A stretch of DNA of 64,000 bases, from positions 4,092,001-4,156,000 of the forward strand of contig NZ_CP119754.1 of NCBI RefSeq assembly GCF_029319185.1, given 5' to 3'. The notes under the pieces were generated by a model. That model did not search any database and had not been told where the DNA came from. It saw only the letters and a program-made list of their open reading frames with translations. This stretch comes from Superficieibacter sp. HKU1 (GTDB taxonomy: Bacteria > Pseudomonadota > Gammaproteobacteria > Enterobacterales > Enterobacteriaceae). Every line of letters begins with the position of its first letter. The first letter of the stretch is position 1. Shown one piece after another: positions 33,408 to 42,872 of the stretch. Both the position numbers and the translations under genes were made by a program.

Positions 33408-34772
33408 TTATGCACACACCACTTTAATCGCCAGCCCGCCGCGCGACGTCTCCCGGTATTTGACGTTCATATCTTTACCGGTTTCGTACATCGTCTCAAT
33501 CACCTTATCGAGCGAGACGCGCGGTTCGCTGGTACGTCGAAGCGCCATGCGCGCCGCGTTCACGGCTTTTACCGCATTGATCGCGTTACGTTCGATACAG
33601 GGGATCTGTACCTGCCCCGCCACCGGATCGCAGGTCAGCCCGAGGTTATGCTCCATGGCGATTTCCGCCGCGACGCAGACCTGTGCCGGGCTGCCGCCGA
33701 GAAGCTCCGCCAGTCCCGCCGCCGCCATTGAGCACGCTACGCCGATTTCCCCCTGACAGCCCACTTCCGCCCCGGAGATAGACGCATTCATTTTATACAG
33801 CGCTCCGACGGCTCCGGCGGCAAGCAGGTAGCGGGAAATCGAACCGGCGTTAACCGGACGTCTGAACTTGTCGTAGTAGGCCAGCACCGCCGGTACGATC
33901 CCGCAGGCCCCGTTGGTCGGCGCAGTCACGACGCGCCCACCCGCCGCATTTTCTTCGCTGACGGCGAGGGCAAACATATTGATCCAGTCGATGACGTTCA
34001 TCGGATCGCTGGAAAGACTATCGGAAGAGACCAGCATTCGCCGCAATGCGACCGCACGACGCGGCACTTTTAGCGGTCCGGGAAGCACACCTTCCGTATT
34101 TATCCCGCGCTGAATACCGGCAGACATCATCTCCCACAGGCTGACACACTGCGCGTCAATCTCATCTTTGCTGCGCAGGGCCAGTTCGTTTTGCAGCATT
34201 AAGCCAGAAATGGACAAACCGTGTGCTTCGCACAGCGTCAGTAATTCGCTTGCGGAACGAAAGGCAAACGGCATCGGCACGTCAACCTGACGATCCTGAC
34301 CAAAATCCGCCTCTTCGATAATAAAACCGCCGCCAACGGAGTAGTACGTCTTACTCAGCAAGGGTTCTTCACCGCGCCACGCGCTGATACGCATCCCATT
34401 TTCATGGCGGGGCAAGGTTTCCGGATGAAAAATGACGTCGTCGGCAGGGGAAAATGCAACGCATGCCAGGCCATCGGCAATCGGTAAAACGCCGCTCTGG
34501 ATCACCTGCTGAATAAACCCAGGGATGGCGTCAATATTGACGTTCTGCGGACGATTACCCGCCAGCCCCACGATCACCGCCGTGTCCGTGGCATGGCCTT
34601 TTCCGGTCAGAGAAAGCGAACCGTAGAGATCGACCACCAGCCGCGTCGTTTGCGTCACCAGCCCGAGCGCTTCCAGCGCTTCGATAAAACACTTACCGGC
34701 ATTCATTGGGCCGACCGTATGGGAGCTGGAAGGCCCAATACCTGGTTTAAAAATATCGAACGCGCTAATCAT
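33408..34772 (-). CDS. tdcG: L-serine ammonia-lyase TdcG
   Basis: A 454-residue iron-sulfur serine deaminase (SdaA family) that converts L-serine to pyruvate and ammonia in anaerobic threonine/serine catabolism. The N-terminal beta domain starts SAFDIFKPGIGPSSSHTVGPM. The alpha domain has TAPTNGACGIVPAVL and the cluster cysteines in GCQGEIGVACSMAA and LTCDPVAG. The operon gene before it, tdcF, is reduced to a stub, and a terminator-like hairpin lies just upstream. In E. coli cyuPA (yhaOM) lies between yhaL and tdcG; here it is absent. Confidence 0.96.
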   Translation of the reverse strand: MISAFDIFKPGIGPSSSHTVGPMNAGKCFIEALEALGLVTQTTRLVVDLYGSLSLTGKGHATDTAVIVGLAGNRPQNVNIDAIPGFIQQVIQSGVLPIADGLACVAFSPADDVIFHPETLPRHENGMRISAWRGEEPLLSKTYYSVGGGFIIEEADFGQDRQVDVPMPFAFRSASELLTLCEAHGLSISGLMLQNELALRSKDEIDAQCVSLWEMMSAGIQRGINTEGVLPGPLKVPRRAVALRRMLVSSDSLSSDPMNVIDWINMFALAVSEENAAGGRVVTAPTNGACGIVPAVLAYYDKFRRPVNAGSISRYLLAAGAVGALYKMNASISGAEVGCQGEIGVACSMAAAGLAELLGGSPAQVCVAAEIAMEHNLGLTCDPVAGQVQIPCIERNAINAVKAVNAARMALRRTSEPRVSLDKVIETMYETGKDMNVKYRETSRGGLAIKVVCA

Positions 34773-34796
34773 GTTCAGTACCTCAAAGAGACAACC

Positions 34797-34831
34797 GAAA
34801 AAACCGTGGGCTGGCGGAACGCGCAGCCCAC
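34797..34831 (-). terminator. Terminator-like hairpin between the tdcF stub and tdcG
   Basis: On the minus strand GTGGGCTG and CAGCCCAC enclose a ten-base loop and are followed by GGTTTTTTC. It would stop part of tdc transcription before tdcG. Confidence 0.65.
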
Positions 34832-34843
34832 GACAGGCTCGTG

Positions 34844-34927
34844 TTACAGGGTGTTGCCCGGATCGATCCCTTGTACGCAGGGGCCGATCGCGCCGGGTGC
34901 ACGTGTTATTGCAATACTCTTTTTCAT
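34844..34927 (-). pseudogene. tdcF: tdcF remnant (RidA-family deaminase, first 27 codons)
   Basis: ATG at 34927, two bases after the tdcE stop, begins MKKSIAITRAPGAIGPCVQG, which lines up with the N-terminus of E. coli TdcF (MKK, then RAPGAIGPYVQG). The frame continues IDPGNTL and ends at TAA. The remaining about 100 residues of the RidA fold, including the Arg that binds the substrate carboxylate, are missing, and tdcG follows directly. So the gene was lost by an internal deletion. The position between tdcE and tdcG is that of tdcF in E. coli. A functional short peptide is unlikely. Confidence 0.85.
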
Positions 34928-34929
34928 CG

Positions 34930-37224
34930 TTAAATAGCCTGGGTAAAAGTACGAGAGATCACATCCTGCTGCTGTTCGCGGGTCAGGGCATTAAACCGCA
35001 CCGCATACCCGGACACGCGGATGGTCAGGTTGGGATAGGCTTCCGGATGCTCAATTGCCGCCAGCAGCATGTCGCGGTTCATCACGTTAACGTTAAGATG
35101 CTGCCCACCTTCCACATTTGCCTCGTGATGGAAATAACCGTCGAGCAGCCCTACCAGGTTGGTTTTGCGCACCACGTCATCTTTACCCAGCGCCGCCGGA
35201 ACAATGGAGAAGGTGTAGGAGATGCCGTCTTTAGCGTAGGTGAACGGCAGCTTAGCGACCGAGGTCAGCGAGGCGACGGCGCCTTTCCGATCGCGACCGT
35301 GCATCGGATTCGCCCCCGGCGCAAACGGCGTGCCAGCGCGGCGTCCATCCGGCGTGTTGCCGGTTTTTTGCCCGTACACCACGTTAGAGGTGATGGTCAG
35401 GATCGACTGCGTCGGGACCGCATGACGATATGTCGGTAACACCTTAATTTTCTTCATAAAGCGCTCGACCAGATCGCAGGCGATGCTGTCTACGCGTTCA
35501 TCGTTATTACCGTACTGCGGGTACTCGCCTTCAATCACAAAATCCACCGCCAGACCGGTATGGTCGCGCACCGGTTTTACCGTGGCGTACTTGATAGCCG
35601 ACAATGAATCCGCCGCCACCGACAGCCCGGCAATACCGCAGGCCATCGTGCGGTAGACGTCGCGATCGTGCAGCGCCATCAGCGAGGCTTCATAGCTGTA
35701 TTTATCGTGCATAAAGTGGATGATATTCAGCGCGCTGATGTACTGCACCGCCAGCCAGTCCATGAAATGATCCAGGCTCTGCATCACCGTGTCGTAATCC
35801 AGCACCTCATCCAGCAGCGGCGCGGTTTTTGGCCCGACCTGGATTTTCAGTTTCTCATCGACGCCGCCGTTGATCGCGTACAGCAGCGTTTTGGCGAGGT
35901 TGGCGCGCGCGCCGAAGAACTGCATCTGCTTGCCGATCACCATCGGGCTGACGCAGCAGGCGATAGCGTAGTCATCGCTGGCGAAATCCGTGCGCATCAG
36001 ATCGTCATTTTCGTATTGCAGCGATGAGGTGACAATGGATACCTGTGCCGCATATTTCTTAAAGGCAATCGGCAGCGCTTCGGACCACAGGATCGTCAGA
36101 TTGGGTTCCGGCGCAGGTCCCATGGTGTGCAGGGTATGCAAATAGCGGAACGCGTTTTTGGTCACCAGCGTGCGGCCATCCAGCCCCATCCCGCCAATCA
36201 CTTCCGTCGCCCAAATCGGATCGCCGGAAAACAGCGAATCGAATTCCGGGGTACGCAGGAAACGGACCATGCGGATCTTCATAATGAAGTGGTCGATCAG
36301 CTCCTGCGCCTGTTGCTCCGTCAGCTTTCCGGCACGCAAATCGCGTTCAATATAGATATCGAGGAATGTCGCGGTACGCCCCAGCGACATTGCGCCGCCG
36401 TTCTGGGATTTTACCGCCGCCAAATAGGCAAAATAGAGCCACTGCACGGCTTCCTGCGCGTTACAGGCCGGGCGGGAAATATCGCAGCCGTACTTCGCGG
36501 CCATTTCCTGAATTTGCAGCAGCGCGCGGCGATGCTCTGCCAGTTCCTCACGCTGGCGCAGGGTCGCTTCGAGATCGTCCCCCCACTCCAGTTTTGCCTG
36601 TAAATCGGCAAATTGCTGTTCGCGCTCGCGCACCAGATAGCGGATGCCGTACAGCGCCACGCGGCGGTAGTCACCGATAATACGCCCGCGCCCGTAGCCG
36701 TCCGGTAAACCGGTAAGCACGCCCGATTTACGACAGCGCAGCATATCCGGCGAATAAACATCAAACACGCCCTGGTTATGGGTTTTGCGCAGCGCGGTGT
36801 ACTGGTACTCAAAATCCGCGTCCATTTCCCGCCCGTAGGCTTCAAACGAACTTTTGATCATGTTGATGCCGCCGAAAGGATGCAGCGCGCGCTTCAGCGG
36901 CTTGTCCGTTTGCAGGCCGACAATTTTTTCCAGCGTCTGGTCAATATATCCCGCGTCATGGGCGGTAATGGTCGTCGCCACGTTGGTATCAAAATCGACG
37001 GGCGCATGGGTGGCGTTTTCAATGCGAATACCCGCCATCACCTTTTCCCACAGTGCCGACGTAGCCGGCGTGGCCTCCGCGAGGAACGACTCATCGCCTT
37101 CATAAGGCGTATAGTTTTGCTGAATAAAATCGCGAACGTTAATTTCACTTTTCCATTCAGCGCCGTGAAAATCTCGCCATGCATCGGCAAAATGCATATC
37201 GTTAATATCGATATTTACCTTCAT
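34930..37224 (-). CDS. tdcE: 2-ketobutyrate formate-lyase/pyruvate formate-lyase TdcE
   Basis: A 764-residue glycyl-radical enzyme that splits 2-ketobutyrate (or pyruvate) with CoA to propionyl-CoA (acetyl-CoA) and formate. The adjacent active-site cysteines are in AIACCVSPM near residue 425, and the radical Gly is in RVSGYAVRF near the C-terminus. PflA-type activation is needed. Length matches the paralog PflB. It follows tdcD after 25 bases and is active in anaerobiosis. Confidence 0.97.
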   Translation of the reverse strand: MKVNIDINDMHFADAWRDFHGAEWKSEINVRDFIQQNYTPYEGDESFLAEATPATSALWEKVMAGIRIENATHAPVDFDTNVATTITAHDAGYIDQTLEKIVGLQTDKPLKRALHPFGGINMIKSSFEAYGREMDADFEYQYTALRKTHNQGVFDVYSPDMLRCRKSGVLTGLPDGYGRGRIIGDYRRVALYGIRYLVREREQQFADLQAKLEWGDDLEATLRQREELAEHRRALLQIQEMAAKYGCDISRPACNAQEAVQWLYFAYLAAVKSQNGGAMSLGRTATFLDIYIERDLRAGKLTEQQAQELIDHFIMKIRMVRFLRTPEFDSLFSGDPIWATEVIGGMGLDGRTLVTKNAFRYLHTLHTMGPAPEPNLTILWSEALPIAFKKYAAQVSIVTSSLQYENDDLMRTDFASDDYAIACCVSPMVIGKQMQFFGARANLAKTLLYAINGGVDEKLKIQVGPKTAPLLDEVLDYDTVMQSLDHFMDWLAVQYISALNIIHFMHDKYSYEASLMALHDRDVYRTMACGIAGLSVAADSLSAIKYATVKPVRDHTGLAVDFVIEGEYPQYGNNDERVDSIACDLVERFMKKIKVLPTYRHAVPTQSILTITSNVVYGQKTGNTPDGRRAGTPFAPGANPMHGRDRKGAVASLTSVAKLPFTYAKDGISYTFSIVPAALGKDDVVRKTNLVGLLDGYFHHEANVEGGQHLNVNVMNRDMLLAAIEHPEAYPNLTIRVSGYAVRFNALTREQQQDVISRTFTQAI

Positions 37225-37249
37225 GAATACTACTCTCTCTACAAATAAA

Positions 37250-38458
37250 TCAGATATGTTCCACAGCGGCGTTAATTTCCGCTAAACGTAGCGCGTCCAG
37301 GGCAATCATTTTTTCTTCATTGGTCGGAATCACGGCGCAGCGAACACAGGAATTTTTTTGCGAAATAACGCGTTCGCCGGAGGCATTGGGCAGTTTATTT
37401 TTAACCTGATCTAACGCAACGTTAAATACGCTCAGATGTTCAATGACCAGCCGACGAATAAGCGCTGAATTTTCGCCAATGCCGCCGGTGAAAATAATAG
37501 CGTCCAGACGATGAAGCGCTGCCGCATGTCCGGCAATATGCCGGGCGATACGGTGGACGAAGATTTTAATCGCCAGCTGCGCTCGCTTATTTCCTTCATG
37601 CCAGGCGTTTTCCAGCACCCGTAAATCAGAGGAAATGCCGGAAACCCCCAACAGGCCGGATTCACTGTTTACCATCCGTTCCAGGTCGCTGAGGGTTTGT
37701 CCGGTTTGCCCGGCAATCCATACCATCGCGCCAAAATCGACGTCGCCGCAACGGGTGCCCATCATCACCCCTTCCAGCGGGGTCATTCCCATTGAGGTAT
37801 CGACACTTTGCCCGTCACGCACCGCGCAGACAGAGGCGCCGTTACCTAAGTGAGCAATCACTAACCCAGAGCTCCGCGGGTTAAGATCCAGCAGCGCGTG
37901 TGCCTGCTGAGAGACGTAACGATGTGAGGTGCCGTGAAAACCGTAGCGACGCACGCCCAGCTCTTCATAATACTTCCACGGCAGGCCGTAGAGATACGCG
38001 TCGGGCGGCAGCGTCTGGTGAAAACTGGTATCAAATACTGCTACCTGCGGCACGCCGGGAAACAGCGCCCGTGCTGACGTTATTCCACTCAGATTGGCGT
38101 AATTATGTAGCGGGGCCAGAGAGGAAACCTGGCGAATTTGTTCAATCACCTTATCGGTAATAATTGCCGAGTGCTTAAAGACATCGCCACCGTGAGCAAC
38201 CCGGTGGCCAATTAAGGCCACGCTGGAGATTAAATTACGCGTTTCCAGTTCACTGGAAATGGCTTTAAAGGCACCTTCATAAGTATAATGCGTGAGTTTT
38301 TTGGGCTCACCGCCATTAACTGATAAAAAAGCCTGCCCGGAATTAACGCCATCGGCAATCCCTGCCAATAATACGTCACAGGTTGCTGCGTCAAGAACTG
38401 AGAACTTAACCGATGACGATCCACAATTAATCACCAGTACAACTGGAAATTCATTCAT
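37250..38458 (-). CDS. tdcD: Propionate/acetate kinase TdcD
   Basis: A 402-residue ASKHA-fold kinase that makes ATP from propionyl phosphate and ADP, the last step of threonine fermentation. Motifs are VLVINCGSSSVKFSV at the N-terminus (phosphate/nucleotide binding), GHRVAHGG near residue 86, FDTSFHQT, RRYGFHGTSH, and GGIGENS near 325. It lies between tdcC and tdcE with short gaps in the operon. Confidence 0.97.
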   Translation of the reverse strand: MNEFPVVLVINCGSSSVKFSVLDAATCDVLLAGIADGVNSGQAFLSVNGGEPKKLTHYTYEGAFKAISSELETRNLISSVALIGHRVAHGGDVFKHSAIITDKVIEQIRQVSSLAPLHNYANLSGITSARALFPGVPQVAVFDTSFHQTLPPDAYLYGLPWKYYEELGVRRYGFHGTSHRYVSQQAHALLDLNPRSSGLVIAHLGNGASVCAVRDGQSVDTSMGMTPLEGVMMGTRCGDVDFGAMVWIAGQTGQTLSDLERMVNSESGLLGVSGISSDLRVLENAWHEGNKRAQLAIKIFVHRIARHIAGHAAALHRLDAIIFTGGIGENSALIRRLVIEHLSVFNVALDQVKNKLPNASGERVISQKNSCVRCAVIPTNEEKMIALDALRLAEINAAVEHI

Positions 38459-38488
38459 TTCAGACTCCGTTAATCCTGAATATGCGGA

Positions 38489-39820
38489 TTAAAAAAGTTT
38501 ATAAACAATATTCAGAATGGTCAGCAGGCCAATAGCGGTAACGAAAATATTATCCAGCTTGCCACGGTATTTTGTCAGCGATGGCGCTTTACGAATGGCG
38601 TACATCGGCAGCAGGCAGAGCAAGGAGGCAATAATTGGCGCTCCCATCGCTTCAATCAGGTCGAGAATGTTCGGGTTCGCGTAGGCCACCACCCAGGTGG
38701 ATCCCATGATGAAGACCATGCTGATCAGATTGAGCTTGCCGGTAGAGACTTTGGTTTTATCCCCTTTATAACCAAAATTGAGGATCAGACCGTTTAAGCC
38801 TTCCAGAGTGCCGAGATAGTGACCGAAGAAGGATTTGAAAATCGCGACCAGGGCAATGATCGACGCGCCATACTCCAGCACGGTGGCAAACGTTGATTTG
38901 GTGCCGGACAGCGAAGCGAAGTGGTTCGCCAGATAAGAGAGCACCGGAATGTTCTGCGTTTTGGCTTCGGCCATATTCTGCGGTGAGAGGGTAAACAGGC
39001 AGCTAAAGGCAAAGAACATCACCACGGCAACCATCAGCATACTGGCGCGGGAGATGATTCTGGAACATTTGCGCTCGGTAAAGTCTCTGCCGAATTCCTG
39101 TTCGTACTCTTCACGTTTTGACACCACGAACGACGAGACAATCGGCGAGAAGTTAAAGGAGAAGACCATGATGGAAATTCCCAGCCACACGGTGACCAGA
39201 ATGCCGTCGTGGCCGACGAGCGAAATATCGCTGAGGTTAACCTGATCGACCACCGCTGAGTTCCAGTACGGGATCAGCGACAGTGAAATCAGCACCAGGC
39301 TGGCGATGAACGGGAAGACCAGGAAGCTCATCACCCTGACCATCAGATCTTTACCGAAGTAAATCACGAACGCCATCAGCAGCAGCAGGAACAGCGCGAC
39401 GACGCCACGGTTTAACGGCATCATTTGCAGCTGGTTTTCCCAGAAGGTCATAAAGGTGTTGGTAATGGTCACGCCGTAGATCCACAGCAGCGGACAGATG
39501 GCGAAGAAATAGAGGAAAGTAATAACCACGCCGCCGGTTTTACCGAAGTGCTCCTCCACCGTCTCGGTAATGTTACCTGACGGATTACTGCCGGACAGAC
39601 ACAGCCGGGCCAACGCACGGTGGCAGAAAAAGGCGATAGGGTACGCCAGCACCAGCATTAACAGGATCGGGATCAAACCGCCGTAGCCTGCGCGGATCGG
39701 GAAGAAGAGAACCCCGGCACCAATTGCCGTGCCGAACAATCCGAGGGTCCAGGTAGTGTCAGATTTACGCCATGACGAGGGGGCTGTCTGACCGGTAACG
39801 AGACTATCAGTCGTGCTCAT
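38489..39820 (-). CDS. tdcC: Threonine/serine:H+ symporter TdcC
   Basis: A 443-residue HAAAP-family inner-membrane transporter with about 11 helices; the N-terminal helix 1 carries LGLFGTAIGAGVLFFPI, typical of the family. It imports L-threonine and L-serine with protons. It starts 22 bases after tdcB. Proximity to TdcB and TdcG supplies them with substrate. Confidence 0.97.
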   Translation of the reverse strand: MSTTDSLVTGQTAPSSWRKSDTTWTLGLFGTAIGAGVLFFPIRAGYGGLIPILLMLVLAYPIAFFCHRALARLCLSGSNPSGNITETVEEHFGKTGGVVITFLYFFAICPLLWIYGVTITNTFMTFWENQLQMMPLNRGVVALFLLLLMAFVIYFGKDLMVRVMSFLVFPFIASLVLISLSLIPYWNSAVVDQVNLSDISLVGHDGILVTVWLGISIMVFSFNFSPIVSSFVVSKREEYEQEFGRDFTERKCSRIISRASMLMVAVVMFFAFSCLFTLSPQNMAEAKTQNIPVLSYLANHFASLSGTKSTFATVLEYGASIIALVAIFKSFFGHYLGTLEGLNGLILNFGYKGDKTKVSTGKLNLISMVFIMGSTWVVAYANPNILDLIEAMGAPIIASLLCLLPMYAIRKAPSLTKYRGKLDNIFVTAIGLLTILNIVYKLF

Positions 39821-39842
39821 GTTATATCCTCAGCAAAAGTAA

Positions 39843-40832
39843 TTAAGCATCAGCTAAACCAGTAATTTGCGAAACGCGTGACAGATCGATATTGCCGCCA
39901 GAAATAATGCTGACCGTTTTTCTGTTCTGAATATAACTGTCAAGTTTGCCACTTAATAATGCGGCACAGGCCAGGGCACCTGCGCCTTCGGTAATCACTT
40001 TATTACGTTGAATTAAGGCCACCATGCTATTACGAATTTCATCTTCGCTAACTAATACAATTTCATCGACCAGCTCGCGAACGATTTCATAAGTAATAGC
40101 GCCGGGGCGGGAAACATCACAGCCGTCCGCCAGGGTTCCGCTGGTGCGGTGGGTCGTTATTGTTCCGGCATAATAAGAGGCGGCCATCCCATGAACATTT
40201 TCGGACTGCACGCCGATAATTTTAATCGTCGGGTTAATGGATTTAATGGCAATGGCAATACCGGCGATAAGTCCACCGCCACCAATCGGCACAATAACAT
40301 TATCGACGTCATACAGATCTTCCATAATTTCCAGACCAATCGTCCCCTGTCCGGCAATGACTTGCGGATCGTCATACGGCGGAATAAATATCCGGCCTTC
40401 CAGTTCGACAATTTCGCTGACTTTAGCAATGGTATCGTTGAAGTTATCACCGTGCAGGACGACTTCTGCCGAGTAGTCGCAGGTGGCGGCCACTTTCGAC
40501 TTAGGCGCGCCTTTCGGCATCACCACTTTGCCGTCAATGCCAAGCATCGCGCAGGAGAGTGAAACGCCCTGGGCATGGTTGCCTGCCGAGCAGGCAACGA
40601 CGCCTTTCCGCCGTTCCGCATCGCTTAACGAGCTGAGTTTGTTAAACGCGCCGCGAATTTTAAAGGAGCCGGTACGTTGCATGTTCTCAAATTTTAAAAA
40701 GATCTCACCCTTGCAACGCTCACTAAAATAGTTGGAGCGTGGCATACCTGTTTTATAAATTTTTCCGGCCAGACGCTTTTTTGCTTCAAGAACGTCTTCA
40801 ATTGAGACAGGGAGTTCGTAGGTAATGTGCAT
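39843..40832 (-). CDS. tdcB: Catabolic threonine dehydratase TdcB
   Basis: A 329-residue PLP-dependent enzyme (fold type II) that converts L-threonine to 2-ketobutyrate and ammonia; it is AMP-activated in E. coli. The PLP Lys is in GSFKIRGAFN near residue 58, and the Gly-rich phosphate cup is VPIGGGGLIAG near residue 185. It lacks the C-terminal ACT domain of the biosynthetic IlvA. Its product, the enamine 2-aminocrotonate, is the substrate of RidA-type enzymes such as the TdcF lost here. Confidence 0.97.
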   Translation of the reverse strand: MHITYELPVSIEDVLEAKKRLAGKIYKTGMPRSNYFSERCKGEIFLKFENMQRTGSFKIRGAFNKLSSLSDAERRKGVVACSAGNHAQGVSLSCAMLGIDGKVVMPKGAPKSKVAATCDYSAEVVLHGDNFNDTIAKVSEIVELEGRIFIPPYDDPQVIAGQGTIGLEIMEDLYDVDNVIVPIGGGGLIAGIAIAIKSINPTIKIIGVQSENVHGMAASYYAGTITTHRTSGTLADGCDVSRPGAITYEIVRELVDEIVLVSEDEIRNSMVALIQRNKVITEGAGALACAALLSGKLDSYIQNRKTVSIISGGNIDLSRVSQITGLADA

Positions 40833-40928
40833 AATAACCTCTTGAGATAAATTCAGGTATAATATTGCCGTCGATCTGATGAGGCAGATCTAAAATTCAG
40901 TCATAAATTAAATCAGAAATAATAAGTT

Positions 40929-41864
40929 TTATAACGCATCCGCTTGTCGTCGTCGGGAATAATTAAAAGAGGAGTGCTCTTTGGCTAACTCCACGAGGAA
41001 CGAGGCCGATTTTTTTAATCTATAATTTTTCGACCATACTGCCGCATAACGCGCTACGGGAAGAATGTCTTTAATAGTGAGGGTAATAAATTGGTTTGAA
41101 CCGAAGGGTGCAATCATGTCGCAGGGAATGACGGTCAGGAAACCTGCATTCAGTACAAGATTATAAATGGTAACGACAGAATCGGTTTTAATAATATTTT
41201 CGTTATCAATGCCGTTATTTTGTAAGGTGGTAAGCAGTTCGCTGTAATATCCCATATCGGTGTGAGGCAAGATCCAGCGTTCGTTTTTCAATGACCCCAG
41301 CGTGATGGGGCCGGTGCACGTTCGTGATGTGCTGGCCACCAGCCGGAACTCGGATTCGAACAGCGGCTCTACGTGCAGGTCCTGCAGCTTCATTTCATCG
41401 CTCAACGTGCCGATGGCAAAATCCAGCCGCCCGTCACGCAGCGCTGGCAGAAACGAGGAAAGCTGCGCTTCGTACATACAGACCTGCGCTTTAGGGAACG
41501 TCTGCTGAAATGTCTGGATCATGCTGGACATGATGGTAAAACCAATCAGCGACGGGAAGCCGAACGAGACATCGGCTACGCCGCTACTGCTCATGCTGTT
41601 CATCTCGCTGACCATGTTTTTCATTTCCCTGGTGATGGATTCCGAGTAGGTCAGCACAACCTGTCCGGCACTGGTTAACGTCACGCCGGTGTTTTTACGT
41701 ACGATTAATTCCATGCCAAAGTAGGTTTCTATTTCGCTAATAATTTTACTTACTGCTGGTTGAGTTAATCCTAACTGTTTTGCCGCAGAACCAATTGAGC
41801 CGCTGCGAATAACCTCCTGAAATACGACGAGGTGTTGTGTTTTCGGTAGGGTAAATGTTTCCAT
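40929..41864 (-). CDS. tdcA: LysR-family activator of the tdc operon, TdcA
   Basis: About 311 residues. The N-terminal HTH reads SGSIGSAAKQLGLTQPAVSK and continues in EIETYFGMELIVRKNTGVTL, followed by a LysR substrate domain. TdcA is the first gene and activator of the operon. ATG 41864 (METFTLPKTQH) fits the E. coli N-terminus, while the frame extends eight codons further upstream and the neighbouring ATG 41867 is equally possible. A CRP site lies about 70 bases upstream. No divergent tdcR-like gene was found. Confidence 0.95.
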   Translation of the reverse strand: METFTLPKTQHLVVFQEVIRSGSIGSAAKQLGLTQPAVSKIISEIETYFGMELIVRKNTGVTLTSAGQVVLTYSESITREMKNMVSEMNSMSSSGVADVSFGFPSLIGFTIMSSMIQTFQQTFPKAQVCMYEAQLSSFLPALRDGRLDFAIGTLSDEMKLQDLHVEPLFESEFRLVASTSRTCTGPITLGSLKNERWILPHTDMGYYSELLTTLQNNGIDNENIIKTDSVVTIYNLVLNAGFLTVIPCDMIAPFGSNQFITLTIKDILPVARYAAVWSKNYRLKKSASFLVELAKEHSSFNYSRRRQADAL

Positions 41865-41925
41865 CATGCTTAACTCATCTCGTAACATCTTGCGGCTAAG
41901 TGTACGTAATTATGTCATGGATGAT

Positions 41926-41946
41926 ATGTGCTGTTACTCACAAAAT
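41926..41946 (-). promoter_or_regulatory. CRP site of the tdc promoter
   Basis: The minus strand reads TTTTGTGAGTAACAGCACAT, with TGTGA and a near-symmetric GCACA six bases on. It closely resembles the known CRP site of E. coli tdc. It sits about 62-82 bases upstream of tdcA. Confidence 0.8.
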
Positions 41947-41949
41947 AGT

Positions 41950-42336
41950 ATTGGATTACTATTTCTAATGTATGATTTAATTTTAAAGTCATTAAAAATC
42001 AATATGTTAAATGAATAAAATCTGACTTTTATCTGATTTTTATCAATAAAAAAAGCTAAGATGAAAATATTTTATGGCGATAACTAATTTATGGTAGAGT
42101 ACAAATAAATGAGCCAACTGGATTATATTTCAACTAATTAATTGCGTCTTTCACAGGTGCATATAAAATAAAATTTAAATAATCAAAAATATTATTTAAA
42201 TCTGGTTATTCGGCGATAAAATCGTAATAGATCACATTTTGGGACGTGAGCGTATTCACGGACGCAATAATAATTATCATTTTATTTAATTAAAATTAAA
42301 CATTTTAATTACATTATGGGTGGCGCTTTACACTGG
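41950..42336. other. A+T-rich region upstream of tdcA
   Basis: About 390 bases, very A+T-rich with many T- and A-tracts, the sort of DNA bound by IHF and H-NS, both linked to tdc control in E. coli. No open frame resembling TdcR, YhaB or YhaC was seen on either strand. A degenerate CRP-like half site (minus strand AAATGTGATCTATTACGA) is near 42225-42242. Confidence 0.5.
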
Positions 42337-42371
42337 TTGCCGGGTGGCGGCTTCGCCTTACCCCGCCTACA
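42337..42371. repeat. Single REP unit
   Basis: TGCCGGGTGGCGGCTTCGCC followed by TTACCCCGCCTAC is a REP unit with one altered base in the right arm, directly beside the rnpB repeat. Confidence 0.75.
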
Positions 42372-42373
42372 TC

Positions 42374-42430
42374 GCTGACCGATAAGCCGCGTTCTTTTCA
42401 TAGAGAGCGGAGTGGACAGTCATTCATCCT
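42374..42430 (-). repeat. Partial duplicate of the rnpB 3' end
   Basis: GCTGACCGATAAGCCGCG, then about 18 unrelated bases, then GTGGACAGTCATTCATC repeat the sequence that ends rnpB (42491-42537: GCTGACCGATAAGCCGGG, then GTGGACAGTCATTCATC). It lies downstream of the rnpB terminator. E. coli has tandem repeats of this type after rnpB; here one decayed copy remains. Confidence 0.75.
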
Positions 42431-42446
42431 GTCGCGAGCACAAAGC

Positions 42447-42480
42447 AAAACGCCCGCCGGATTGCTCCTGCGGGCGTTTT
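42447..42480 (-). terminator. rnpB terminator
   Basis: AAAACGCCCGC and GCGGGCGTTTT (the left arm with an extra GG) give a strong hairpin with T-run on the minus strand, nine bases after the mature rnpB 3' end. Confidence 0.92.
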
Positions 42481-42488
42481 ACTGAATG

Positions 42489-42865
<377 letters not shown>

Positions 42866-42872
42866 GGCGCGC

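Noticed and set aside
42038..42300. Possible H-NS-silenced foreign gene in the A+T-rich DNA upstream of tdcA
   Set aside because: No open frame of useful length on either strand; it looks like promoter DNA.
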